Shown here: positions 42,917-50,847 of the stretch, one piece after another | Layout: each line of letters opens with the position of its first letter | How positions within the stretch are numbered: position 1 is the stretch's first letter | Source: JAVVEH01 sp032251435 | Lineage (GTDB): Bacteria; Verrucomicrobiota; Lentisphaeria; Oligosphaerales; MVZH01 | Direction of reading: 5' to 3' | NCBI GenBank assembly: GCA_032251435.1 | Contig: JAVVEH010000004.1 | Coordinates: 94,312-158,311 of the forward strand | Length of the DNA stretch: 64,000 nt | Notes under the pieces: generated by a model | The model's input: the letters and a program-made list of their open reading frames with translations, nothing else | The model's database searches: none | What the model was told of the DNA's origin: nothing | Program-made: the position numbers and the translations under genes

Positions 42917-44549
42917 AAAGGCGATACAATTCGAGACCGCGCCCGTCACGCCGGAAGACGTCAAGTCCCTCTCCGAGCGTTTCGGCCGTGACTTCTTCAC
43001 GCCCTACCAGTGGCGCTGGATCGACGACCCCGCCCCCATGAAGCTGGCCCCGAAAAGCCGCCGTATCGGCTTCACCTACGCCACCAGCTACCGCTGTGTC
43101 CGCAAATGCATGAAGCGGAAAAACTTTACCCAGTGGGTCAGCTCCAAAGACCTGCTGCTCGCCCGTGAATTTGTGACCGACTACGTCGCCAAATGGTGCA
43201 AGCTGGCGAACATTGTGGCCAGTGGTCTCGAAGGCGAAAAGCTGGAGCTGATCGACCCGAAGAAAGACATGACCGCCTACATTGTGCGGTTTCCCAACGG
43301 ATCCCGGATCGTCTCCCTCTCCAGCAATCCCAACGCGTTCGCCGGCAAGGGCGGGGATGTGCTCCTGGATGAGGTCGACCTCCACGACGACAGCGGCGTG
43401 CTTATCGACATGGCCACCCCCTGCACCATGTGGGGAGGCCAGCTTGAAATTATCTCCGCCTACGATGCCGACGGCAGCACCGAGACTCCGTTCGCCAAGC
43501 TCGTCGAAGAAGTCGAGGAGCACGGCAACCCCATGAACTGGAGCTTTCACAAAGTCGATATCGACGATGCCATCGCCCAGGGAATAGTCGCCAAGATCAA
43601 TGCCGCCCGCCGCGATGCCAATCCGGAGTACGTCGATCTCACCGACGATCAATTCCGCGCCGAGTGCCGGGCCAAGTGCCGCACCGAGGCCGCCTGGCTC
43701 AGCCAGTACAAATGCATGCCGGTCAACGCCATCGGCAGCAAGGCCGTCAAGCCCAATGACCTCCTCGCCTCCAAGCAGGAATACCCCGCCATCTTCCACA
43801 AGGTGGAGGGCGACGCGAAGCCCGGCGAGGATGTGGACCCGAGCGTCGCTTATCTGATCGCGGCGTTGACCAGAGACGCGTTTGACTTCCGGGGCCGTCC
43901 GGTGCTGGGCTACGACATCGCCCGGACGGGGCACCTGTCCAGCGTGTGGATCGACGACGAGTTCGAGACGGGCAAGTACCAGCTGGCCTGCCTTATCCTG
44001 CTGCACAACTGCAAGTTCGCCAGCCAGCGCGAACTGATCTCACATATCCTGGACATGTTCCCGAACGCGGTCGGCGCGGGCGACTCCACCGGCCTGGGCA
44101 TGGACACCTGCGAGACGCTGGAGCACCAGTATCTGGGATACGACGGCAAGCCCGGCCGCTTCCTCGGCGTCAACTTCGGCGCCGCCAAGAAGGAACTTGG
44201 AACACTGCTGACGGCGGTGTTCGAGAACGGCCTGCAGATCATCCCCGCAAAGCCCGCGTCCATCAGCGCCGATATCGCCTGTATTGAATTCGGCCTGACG
44301 ACCGGCAAGAAGCTGATCTACATCGAGAAGGAAAACCGGCTGATGCCGGACAGCCACGCGGATATGGCCTGGAGCTGCGCGCTGGCGAAGAAGGCCGGGC
44401 GGGATCTGGGCGGCGTGGCGGCCGTCTTCGGCGAGCCGGCGGGGGAGAGCGGGCGCGGGCAGTGGCGGCGCGGGGTGACGACGTTCGCGGACAGCGCGCC
44501 GGATTTTGACGAGGATTATCAACCGACCGGCTCAGGATGGGGATTTTAG
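42909..44549 (+). CDS. Mu gp28-like large terminase subunit
   Basis: About 546 aa from GTG 42909, preceded by GGGG 7 nt upstream; the longer upstream frame is only the shadow of the gp27-like gene. The ATPase part has the adenine-binding YQWRWIDDP and Walker-A-like PKSRRIGFTYATS region and Walker B DVLLDEVDLHDD. The C-terminal nuclease part has GYDIARTGHLSSVWI and GDSTGLGMDTCETL, then DSHADMAWS. It cuts and translocates DNA into the capsid. All motifs appear intact, so packaging by this block is conceivable. Confidence 0.88.
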   Translation: MAKKAIQFETAPVTPEDVKSLSERFGRDFFTPYQWRWIDDPAPMKLAPKSRRIGFTYATSYRCVRKCMKRKNFTQWVSSKDLLLAREFVTDYVAKWCKLANIVASGLEGEKLELIDPKKDMTAYIVRFPNGSRIVSLSSNPNAFAGKGGDVLLDEVDLHDDSGVLIDMATPCTMWGGQLEIISAYDADGSTETPFAKLVEEVEEHGNPMNWSFHKVDIDDAIAQGIVAKINAARRDANPEYVDLTDDQFRAECRAKCRTEAAWLSQYKCMPVNAIGSKAVKPNDLLASKQEYPAIFHKVEGDAKPGEDVDPSVAYLIAALTRDAFDFRGRPVLGYDIARTGHLSSVWIDDEFETGKYQLACLILLHNCKFASQRELISHILDMFPNAVGAGDSTGLGMDTCETLEHQYLGYDGKPGRFLGVNFGAAKKELGTLLTAVFENGLQIIPAKPASISADIACIEFGLTTGKKLIYIEKENRLMPDSHADMAWSCALAKKAGRDLGGVAAVFGEPAGESGRGQWRRGVTTFADSAPDFDEDYQPTGSGWGF

Positions 44550-44552
44550 CGC

Positions 44553-46376
44553 ATGAAATATCTGGTTGACAGCAGAGGACGCGAGATCGAGGAGTTTCCC
44601 CTGGACGCGCCGGGGCCTGGCCTTTTCGCGGACTGGGAGCCGGGGGACCGGGACTTGATCGATCCGAGCCGGGACATCTCCCCGGAGTCGGTGGATTCGA
44701 TCATGCTGGCGGCGGACTCGGGCGACACGGAGCAGATGTGCCGCCTGGCGGAACGGATCGAGGATAAGAACTTCGACATCGCGGCGGCGCTGCACACGCG
44801 GCGGGCGGCGGTTACGGCGACATCCTGGACGATCACGCCGGCGGACGGGAGCGACGCGGCGAAGCGCCTGGCCGAGGAGGCCGAGGCGATGCTGCGCGAT
44901 CCGCAGATCGACAACGACCTGCTCAGCTTCGAGCAGATGGTGGAGTTCGAGATGCTCTCCGGCCTGTTGCCGGGGTTCGCCGCCCCGGAGATCGTGTGGG
45001 ACGGCGACGGCGACATCATCGGTTTCCAGAGTGTGGAGCAGCGGCATTTCACGTTTGTCGATTCCCGGATCCCCAAACTCAAGACGCGGGAGAACCCGGC
45101 GGGCATGGAGCTGCCGTTCGGCAAGTTCGCGCTGCACTGGCACCGGGCGAAGGGCGGCGACGCGGTCCGCGGCGGGCTGATCCGCTGCCTGGCCTGGCTG
45201 CACAGCTTCCAGAGCCTCAATCTTAAAGATCTCCTGCGCTTCGTGGAGCGCTACGGCTTCCCGTTCCTGATGCTGAAGGTGGACGATAACTCGTGGAAGA
45301 CGGAGCGCAACACCCTCAAGCGGCTGATCCGCAACTTCGGGCCGGACGGCGGCGGGCTGTTCAGCAAGGGCATGGAGGCGGAACTTTTACAGGCGGCCAG
45401 CGGCCACGGCGCGGTGTATTTCCAGCTGCTCAAATACCTCCGCGAGGCGGTGGAGCGGGTTATCCTGGGGCAGACGCTGACCAGCGGGTCGGGCGGTGTC
45501 TCCAACAACGGCGCCCAGCACATGGTGCGCATGGACATCCGCGACAGTGACTGCCGCCAGGTGGCCGCCACCACGAACGCCCGGATACTGCTGCCCTGGG
45601 CGCGCTTCAACCACGGCGCGGACGCGCCGGTGCCCCAGATGCGGTTCGACGTGCAGCCCGCCAAGGACAGCAAGGCGGAGGCGGATGTCATCAAGCTGCT
45701 GACCGACAGCGGCTACGAGCTGGATACGGAGGAGATCCGGGAGGCGACCGGGTACAGCGTGACGCTCAAAGGCGGCGCGGACACCGCGGCGGGGACCGCG
45801 GAGGGCGGCGGCGACGGCACGGCCAGTGTAAGCCTGACGCTGAACGGGGCGCAGGTCAAGAGCCTGATCGAGATTGTCCAGGCCGCCGCCCAAAAGCAGA
45901 TTCCCAGGGAGACGGCGGTGAGGATCATCACCAGCGCCTACGCCGGGATCGACCAGGCGGCCGCCGAGAAGATCGTCGGGCCGGTAGGGACAACGTTTTT
46001 CGCCGCCGTGGACACCGCGGCGCTGAGCGACGACGACACGGCCGCGGGCAAAGCCCTTGCAGCCTTCCTGCGGGTGGCCCGCGGCGGCGATGCACTGCCC
46101 TTGTCGGAGCTGCTGCCGGAGGATGTGACGGCGAAAGCCGGCCGGCTGCTGTCCGCCCCGACGCGCGCCGTCCAGGAACGGCTGGACAAACTGGCGGCCA
46201 TTGAGGATGACGAATCCTTCGCCGCCGGCGTGGCCGCGCTGGCCGACGAGCTGCCGGGCATGTTCCCGGAGATGGATTCGGCGGCGTTCGAGGCGCTGCT
46301 TGCCGAGACAATGTACGGCGCGGCGGCCGCAGGCAAAGCGGCCCGCGCCGAAGAACTGCAGAAAAAGGAGAACTGA
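44553..46376 (+). CDS. Mu gp29-like portal protein (DUF935)
   Basis: 607 aa, somewhat longer than Mu gp29. The N-terminal SPESVDSIMLAADSGDTEQM and the DUF935 core (DKNFDIAAALHTRRAAVTATSW, then FAAPEIVWDGDGDIIGF and the RFVERYGFPFLMLK segment) are diagnostic. It forms the dodecameric portal at one capsid vertex. The C-terminal 200 residues are Ala-rich helices without assigned role. It is followed 2 bp later by a small membrane protein gene whose Shine-Dalgarno (AAAAAGGAG) lies within this gene. Confidence 0.9.
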   Translation: MKYLVDSRGREIEEFPLDAPGPGLFADWEPGDRDLIDPSRDISPESVDSIMLAADSGDTEQMCRLAERIEDKNFDIAAALHTRRAAVTATSWTITPADGSDAAKRLAEEAEAMLRDPQIDNDLLSFEQMVEFEMLSGLLPGFAAPEIVWDGDGDIIGFQSVEQRHFTFVDSRIPKLKTRENPAGMELPFGKFALHWHRAKGGDAVRGGLIRCLAWLHSFQSLNLKDLLRFVERYGFPFLMLKVDDNSWKTERNTLKRLIRNFGPDGGGLFSKGMEAELLQAASGHGAVYFQLLKYLREAVERVILGQTLTSGSGGVSNNGAQHMVRMDIRDSDCRQVAATTNARILLPWARFNHGADAPVPQMRFDVQPAKDSKAEADVIKLLTDSGYELDTEEIREATGYSVTLKGGADTAAGTAEGGGDGTASVSLTLNGAQVKSLIEIVQAAAQKQIPRETAVRIITSAYAGIDQAAAEKIVGPVGTTFFAAVDTAALSDDDTAAGKALAAFLRVARGGDALPLSELLPEDVTAKAGRLLSAPTRAVQERLDKLAAIEDDESFAAGVAALADELPGMFPEMDSAAFEALLAETMYGAAAAGKAARAEELQKKEN

Positions 46377-46377
46377 C

Positions 46378-46641
46378 ATGCCAGCGAGACCCGCACGAGT
46401 GAGAAGCCCGCAGACCGCCGCCCACCGCGCCGCCCGGGAGGTGGAGCGCCGCCGCGAGGTGATGCAGAACTACTGGTCCAGCCTGGTCCGCCAGGGCATG
46501 CCCAAGCGCCTGCGTTTCGCCTGGCTGGCGGTCACGAAAGACCAACTGCGTTGGAAGTTCGTTTGCGCTCTGACCATTGCGGTCGTTCTGGTGCCGGCCG
46601 CCTGGGGTCTGGGCGATCTGATCGGGAGGATCGTGTATTAG
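46378..46641 (+). CDS. Small phage protein with one C-terminal transmembrane helix
   Basis: 87 aa from ATG 46378 with AGGAG upstream. The N-terminal half is strongly basic (RVRSPQTAAHRAAREVERRR) and the C-terminal third is a single hydrophobic helix (FVCALTIAVVLVPAAWGLG). No family is recognised. A small protein between portal and gp30 homologues is not standard in Mu. A holin- or pinholin-like role is a possibility given that no other lysis gene is visible, but nothing in the sequence proves it. Confidence 0.65.
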   Translation: MPARPARVRSPQTAAHRAAREVERRREVMQNYWSSLVRQGMPKRLRFAWLAVTKDQLRWKFVCALTIAVVLVPAAWGLGDLIGRIVY

Positions 46642-46642
46642 C

Positions 46643-48082
46643 ATGGCTGCGGAATCCGCACAATTTACGCCCATGACTTTTGATGCCGCCAACAAGTGGC
46701 TGGCCAGTCGCGTGAACTACCCGACGAAAATGACCAGCGCCAAGCTGGCACTGGATCCGGAGTTCGACGCGCGCGTCCGGATGCACTGCTTTTTCAGCGC
46801 CAAAGTCAACGACGCGAATGTGCTGGAGGATATCCGGACAGAGCTCGCGGACTACGCGGCCGGCACTGCCGACAAGGCGACGGCGCGCTGGCGGATCAAG
46901 ACCGCCCTCGCGCGCCACGGCTACAATGCGGACGACGTGGGCATGACCGACACGCCACCTGCGGGAATGGACGAGGATGAGTGGAAGAAGCGCAAGGCGA
47001 TCACCAACCTGGCCAGCACCCGCCGTGTGGATCTGATCCTGGATCAGAACGCCCGCATGGCCTGGGCCGCGGGGCGCGACGAGGTGAGTTTGCAGCCCGC
47101 GGTGATGGAGCGGTGGCCGTACTGGCGGTATCTCAGCCGGGACGACGGGCGCGAACGCCCGAGCCACGGCGCGCTGCACAATCTGATACTGCTCAAGACC
47201 AATCCATTCTGGGCCACGCACACGGGACCCTGGGACTTTGGATGCCGGTGCGACAAAGAGGACGCGGACGAAGCCGAGGCGCGGGAATACGGGACCGGGC
47301 AGGCAGTCACGACGGAGAACCCGGACGGCAGCCAGACGGCGAAGATTGTCAACCCGGCCACCGGCGCGGCGGGGATCGAGATTCCCCCCAGCCCGAGCGG
47401 GTTTGTCTTCCGCAGCGACGAGCCGTTCGCCGAGTTCGACATGGGCCGGGTGAAGAACCTGGACATGCGAAGGGAAATTAGAGAGAGTTTGGAAATCGCG
47501 GCCGGGACATATCAGACCGGGAAGAAGAGCATCCTTTCATTCGCGGCCGCGAATCCTGTGCCTGAAGAAGCGCGGATAAGGGTTGACTGGAAGAGCGAAG
47601 GACTGGCCAGCAGCGAGCAGTGGGACGCTTTGCCAAGACCGGAACGGGCCGAACCCCGAGACGCGAAGGCCCGACTGGAAAGCGGAATCCGGCTGACGGA
47701 TATAGAGGGCGGCGATGTTGTGCTTGGCCAGGGAGTCTTGGATCACTGGAACGGGCTGGATGGATCGGAAGCTATCGACGAGAATAATATCTACGGCCGC
47801 CTGCGCAAACTTAATATGGCCGTCCGGACTGTGGAAGCTCCCAAAGAGATATGGCGCGTGTATGACAGGCAGCACGGCAGCTGGCAACGGACTTACGTGC
47901 AGAAATTCGAGGGCCGCAACGAAAGGAAGTTCACGGGGTGCCTGGTGGCGGTCAATGAAGATACCGGCGACGCGAGAACGTACTTCCCCCATGACGCGAG
48001 AAAGCTGGACAACGGCAGACACGGTGCGGAAAGAATTTACGGGGAACGAAAGGAAACCGCCAGCGACGGAGCGTCATCGTGA
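46643..48082 (+). CDS. Mu gp30-like head morphogenesis protein with a PBECR-type nuclease-like C-terminal domain
   Basis: 479 aa. The N-terminal part (about 1-240) is the Mu F/gp30-type minor head protein, with SRDDGRERPSHGALHN and HTGPWDFGCRCDKE, the Cys pair and RPSH-like motif typical of SPP1 gp7/Mu F proteins. The C-terminal part (about 350-470) has WNGLDGSEAIDENNIYGRLR, EIWRVYDRQHGSWQRTYVQKF and GDARTYFPHDARKLDNGR, which resembles the phage-Barnase-EndoU-colicin-RelE (PBECR) domains often fused to head proteins. These are thought to be injected RNase-like effectors. Catalytic residues are not assigned. Confidence 0.75.
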   Translation: MAAESAQFTPMTFDAANKWLASRVNYPTKMTSAKLALDPEFDARVRMHCFFSAKVNDANVLEDIRTELADYAAGTADKATARWRIKTALARHGYNADDVGMTDTPPAGMDEDEWKKRKAITNLASTRRVDLILDQNARMAWAAGRDEVSLQPAVMERWPYWRYLSRDDGRERPSHGALHNLILLKTNPFWATHTGPWDFGCRCDKEDADEAEAREYGTGQAVTTENPDGSQTAKIVNPATGAAGIEIPPSPSGFVFRSDEPFAEFDMGRVKNLDMRREIRESLEIAAGTYQTGKKSILSFAAANPVPEEARIRVDWKSEGLASSEQWDALPRPERAEPRDAKARLESGIRLTDIEGGDVVLGQGVLDHWNGLDGSEAIDENNIYGRLRKLNMAVRTVEAPKEIWRVYDRQHGSWQRTYVQKFEGRNERKFTGCLVAVNEDTGDARTYFPHDARKLDNGRHGAERIYGERKETASDGASS

Positions 48083-48159
48083 CGGTCATTCCCGGGGATT
48101 AAGCTGACGCCCAGCATCCTCCGGGGTGCACAAATAATATAGGTAAAAATATGAAAAAG

Positions 48160-48609
48160 TCAAGCGAGCGAATCAATCAGAACATCGACGGGAGCGGACA
48201 GATAGACACTCCATCCGCATTGTCCGGAGCAGCCGATCTTGGGGTTTCCGGACATGCTCTCGAAGGTGACGGCGGGCATGTGGCAGGCGGGGCAGAACGC
48301 GAGCCAGGCTCCGCCGGTGCGGGGTCCCTTGCGGAACTCAATGCCGGTGAGGACACGAACAGCCTCCTTGCCGCCCTCCGCGAGAAGGTGCTCCTGCTTG
48401 GAATTGAGCTTCTTGAGAGCGGCAAGTTCGACAAGAAGCAGCTCGTTTCGTTCATGCGCTTGTGCCAGCTTCTCGAGGTTGTCCATCTGCACCTGCATGA
48501 GGGAGCCGATGATGGTCTGGATCTCGTGTATGATGGCGATATCAGCACGGTCTTTGGAGCGTTTAAGAAGTTTCTCCACGAGTTCGAACAGGTCCTTGAC
48601 GGTGCTCAC
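48160..48609 (-). CDS. Reverse-strand moron: coiled-coil and zinc-ribbon protein
   Basis: 149 aa from a GTG with AAGGAG 7 nt upstream and a sigma70-like promoter at 48665-48637. The N-terminal 90 residues are helical/coiled coil (SMQVQMDNLEKL-like heptads, KKLNSKQEHLLAEGG). The C-terminus has a zinc ribbon: CPACHMPAVTF, then CSGQCGW. It interrupts the otherwise unbroken plus-strand run between the gp30-like and protease genes. Independent transcription from a prophage marks it as a moron candidate. The function is unknown; DNA- or protein-binding is plausible from the ribbon. Confidence 0.8.
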   Translation of the reverse strand: MSTVKDLFELVEKLLKRSKDRADIAIIHEIQTIIGSLMQVQMDNLEKLAQAHERNELLLVELAALKKLNSKQEHLLAEGGKEAVRVLTGIEFRKGPRTGGAWLAFCPACHMPAVTFESMSGNPKIGCSGQCGWSVYLSAPVDVLIDSLA

Positions 48610-48636
48610 AATGCTTCTCCTTGTGTTGATGACCCA

Positions 48637-48665
48637 AAATTAACCGGCAAAGACGGGAAAGTCAA
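48637..48665 (-). promoter_or_regulatory. Promoter of the reverse-strand moron
   Basis: Minus strand: TTGACT (48665-48660), a 17-bp spacer and TAATTT (48642-48637), 28 bp before the GTG start. Confidence 0.55.
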
Positions 48666-49916
48666 ATGATTAAACTCTTTAAACAAGCAGTCAAGGGGCT
48701 GGGCAACGCGCTGGCCATGGGGATCAACGACCTGGTGCACGTGGACAGCGGCGGCTGGGTGGAGCGCGACGCGGACGGCGCGCCGGTCGCCTGGCGGCTG
48801 TTCAAATTCGGCAAGTTCACCATCACCCGCAATGGCGAGACGATCTACGGGGACTTCACCAGGGAAGCGGCGGACTCTATCCTGGCCCACTTCGCGCAGA
48901 AGGGCGGCAAGATTCCGCTGGACAGCAAGCATTTTCTGTACGCTCTGGCCGAAAAGCTCCAGGTGGACGAGAGCGAAGTGGTCAAGCTGCTTCCGGACAA
49001 ACGCGGCACCTTCGGCTACGCCTCCCTGGAGATGCGGGAGGACGGGCTGTGGGTGGTGGGCGTGGAGTACGTGCCGCTGGCCCGGAAGCTGATGGCCGAG
49101 GGCATCTTCCGCTATTTCTCCCCGGTGTTCCGGGGCCTGAGCGACGGGATGCTGCGGATCACCAGCGTGGCCTTCACCAACCAGCCCGCCATCGACCAGC
49201 TCAACAGCCTGGCCGCCATGGCGGAAGACGATTCTTGTTATCCAGCCGGGGACATCGATGCTCTGGCGGCAAGTCTGGACGCCATGGTGGCGGCCATAAC
49301 CCCAAGCAGTAAACAAAAGGAACCCAAAATGGAAAAACTACTGCTGCTCATCGCTCCGCTCATCGGGATGGATTCCATTTCGCTGAGCGACGACAACGCC
49401 CTCCCGGAGCCTGTCGCGCGGAAACTAACGGATCTGGCCGGGGAGGTCACGGAACTGCGGGCGTCACAGACGGCCCAGAAATCGTTTCTGGGCTCCGTAA
49501 AGGACAGCCTCGGACTCAGCGGGGACCCGGACCTTAAAACGGCTCAGGCGGCGATTCTCGGCCTTGTCGAGAAGGGAAAGACCGCAGACGAGCTGAAGAC
49601 CCGCGTCGACGCGCTGGCCCTGGAGGCCGAGAGCCGCAAGAAGGACGACCTGGTCCGCCAGGGCAAACAGTCCGGGCAGCTCACCAAAGCCTTCATGGAA
49701 GGCGAGTTCTTCAAGGGCATGGACTCGACCGCGCTGGCCGCGTTCCTGGAGACCGCCCCCCAGGCGGTGCCGGTGGACCGCGTGGACCGCGGGACGCTGC
49801 CCCCCGCCGATTCACTCGCGCTGACGGCGGAAGACAAGCGGATGGCCGCCGACTGCGGCGTCTCCGAGGAAGCGTTTCTGAAACAGAAAAAATCCATGGC
49901 CGGCATCACCGGCTAA
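48666..49916 (+). CDS. Mu I-like phage head maturation protease with C-terminal scaffold
   Basis: 416 aa. The N-terminal protease part (about 1-200) has ITRNGETIYGDFTREAADSI, PLDSKHFL (His), FGYASLEMREDGLWVVGVEY (Ser-type region) and FTNQPAIDQLNSLAAM, the family ending. The C-terminal part (about 222-416) is helical and acidic, with an internal start that could give a separate scaffold. In Mu the I protease processes the scaffold and itself during capsid maturation. A strong internal Shine-Dalgarno is described separately. Confidence 0.85.
   Translation: MIKLFKQAVKGLGNALAMGINDLVHVDSGGWVERDADGAPVAWRLFKFGKFTITRNGETIYGDFTREAADSILAHFAQKGGKIPLDSKHFLYALAEKLQVDESEVVKLLPDKRGTFGYASLEMREDGLWVVGVEYVPLARKLMAEGIFRYFSPVFRGLSDGMLRITSVAFTNQPAIDQLNSLAAMAEDDSCYPAGDIDALAASLDAMVAAITPSSKQKEPKMEKLLLLIAPLIGMDSISLSDDNALPEPVARKLTDLAGEVTELRASQTAQKSFLGSVKDSLGLSGDPDLKTAQAAILGLVEKGKTADELKTRVDALALEAESRKKDDLVRQGKQSGQLTKAFMEGEFFKGMDSTALAAFLETAPQAVPVDRVDRGTLPPADSLALTAEDKRMAADCGVSEEAFLKQKKSMAGITG
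49329..49916 (+). CDS. Nested in-frame scaffold protein (Mu Z-like) within the protease gene
   Basis: ATG 49329 is in the protease frame and is preceded by AAAAGGA with a 7-nt spacer, directly after the linker PSSKQKEPK. The resulting 195-aa product is helical with a coiled-coil stretch (KLTDLAGEVTELRASQTAQK) and no protease motif, exactly the Mu Z scaffold arrangement. Expression of both forms is inferred from the internal ribosome-binding site. Confidence 0.5.
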   Translation: MEKLLLLIAPLIGMDSISLSDDNALPEPVARKLTDLAGEVTELRASQTAQKSFLGSVKDSLGLSGDPDLKTAQAAILGLVEKGKTADELKTRVDALALEAESRKKDDLVRQGKQSGQLTKAFMEGEFFKGMDSTALAAFLETAPQAVPVDRVDRGTLPPADSLALTAEDKRMAADCGVSEEAFLKQKKSMAGITG

Positions 49917-49934
49917 CCACAGGAGACTCATAAC

Positions 49935-50720
49935 ATGAGCGTACTCACCGAAGGCCGCACGGCCGATCTGATCGAGAGCCCCAAGCGGCGCGTCTCGAAG
50001 TTCGCGGTTCTCGCGACGGAAATCATGTACCAGGGCGGCATGCTGTCCCGGGGCAGCGACAACGAAATCAAGATGGCCGCCGACACGGCCGGACAGATTG
50101 TCGAGGGCATGGTCGACACCTACGTCGACAACACCGATGACGGCGAAACCCTGGCTCCGGCCCTGGAAATCCGCCTGATGAACAACAGCGCCACCAGCGC
50201 GGTAACCCGGTCGATGATCGGGCGGCCCTGCTTCGTGGAGGATGACAACACGGTGGCCGGGATCACCACCAACTTCGTCGCCGCCGGGCTCGTCTACGAC
50301 GTGACCGACGACGGCGTGTTCGTGGACATGCGCCCGACCTCCCTGGCTCTGGCCCGGACGCTGGCCCCGCCGGTCCTGACCGCCAAGGTCGACGACTACA
50401 CCGTCACCGCCGCCGAGGCCTTCGCCGGCAACCGGATCTTCTCGGCCAGCAAAGACGGCGGGATGGCGCTCACGCTGCCCTCCGCCGTGCCCGGCATGCG
50501 CCTGGGCATCTTCCGCCTGACCGCCACCGCCGCCTACGATGTGAGCATCCAGGCGGGAGCGGGCGACACGGTGCTCGGCAGCACCGCCGCCAAGAAGGTC
50601 ACCAACGCGGTCGACGCCCAGAGCCAGGTGCTCTGGCTCGTGGCCGGCGACGCGGGCAACTGGATCGCCGACAACCCGATGCCAAGCGATATCGCTTCCT
50701 GGGTGATCGACAACACGTAA
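49935..50720 (+). CDS. Head decoration-type protein with a C-terminal beta-rich domain
   Basis: 261 aa. The N-terminal 140 residues (MSVLTEGRTADLIESPKRRV, then GMVDTYVDNTDDGETL and GRPCFVEDDNTVAGI) are typical of Mu-like capsid decoration proteins encoded just before the major capsid gene. The C-terminal 115 residues (VDDYTVTAAEAFAGNRIF, then AYDVSIQAGAGDTVLGS) look like a small beta-structured knob such as those of phage fibres and appendages. AGGAG precedes the ATG. The gap to the capsid gene (50721-50847) holds no obvious signal. Confidence 0.7.
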   Translation: MSVLTEGRTADLIESPKRRVSKFAVLATEIMYQGGMLSRGSDNEIKMAADTAGQIVEGMVDTYVDNTDDGETLAPALEIRLMNNSATSAVTRSMIGRPCFVEDDNTVAGITTNFVAAGLVYDVTDDGVFVDMRPTSLALARTLAPPVLTAKVDDYTVTAAEAFAGNRIFSASKDGGMALTLPSAVPGMRLGIFRLTATAAYDVSIQAGAGDTVLGSTAAKKVTNAVDAQSQVLWLVAGDAGNWIADNPMPSDIASWVIDNT

Positions 50721-50847
50721 GCTATACCCTCCCTCTGACCGAGGGCATGAGCCCTGCCGGGAGGCGGTAAACCCCGGCGCCCTTTGACGACGCTCGATAC
50801 AACCCCCTTGAGCAAGGGACAAATCAAAACACAAGGAACACACGAAC

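Noticed and set aside
41573..43000. 475-codon minus-strand frame opposite the gp25/26/27-like genes
   Set aside because: A shadow frame of high-GC coding DNA; the plus-strand genes match phage families and have ribosome-binding sites.
42831..44006. 391-codon minus-strand frame opposite the large terminase gene
   Set aside because: Composition typical of an antisense shadow; terminase motifs on the plus strand are intact.
48110..48160. Minus-strand promoter-like TTGACT with TATTAT downstream of the moron
   Set aside because: It would only drive antisense RNA into the gp30-like gene; likely chance in a short AT-rich gap.
48151..48669. 172-codon plus-strand frame opposite the zinc-ribbon moron
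   Set aside because: The minus strand has promoter, ribosome-binding site and zinc ribbon; the plus frame has none of these.
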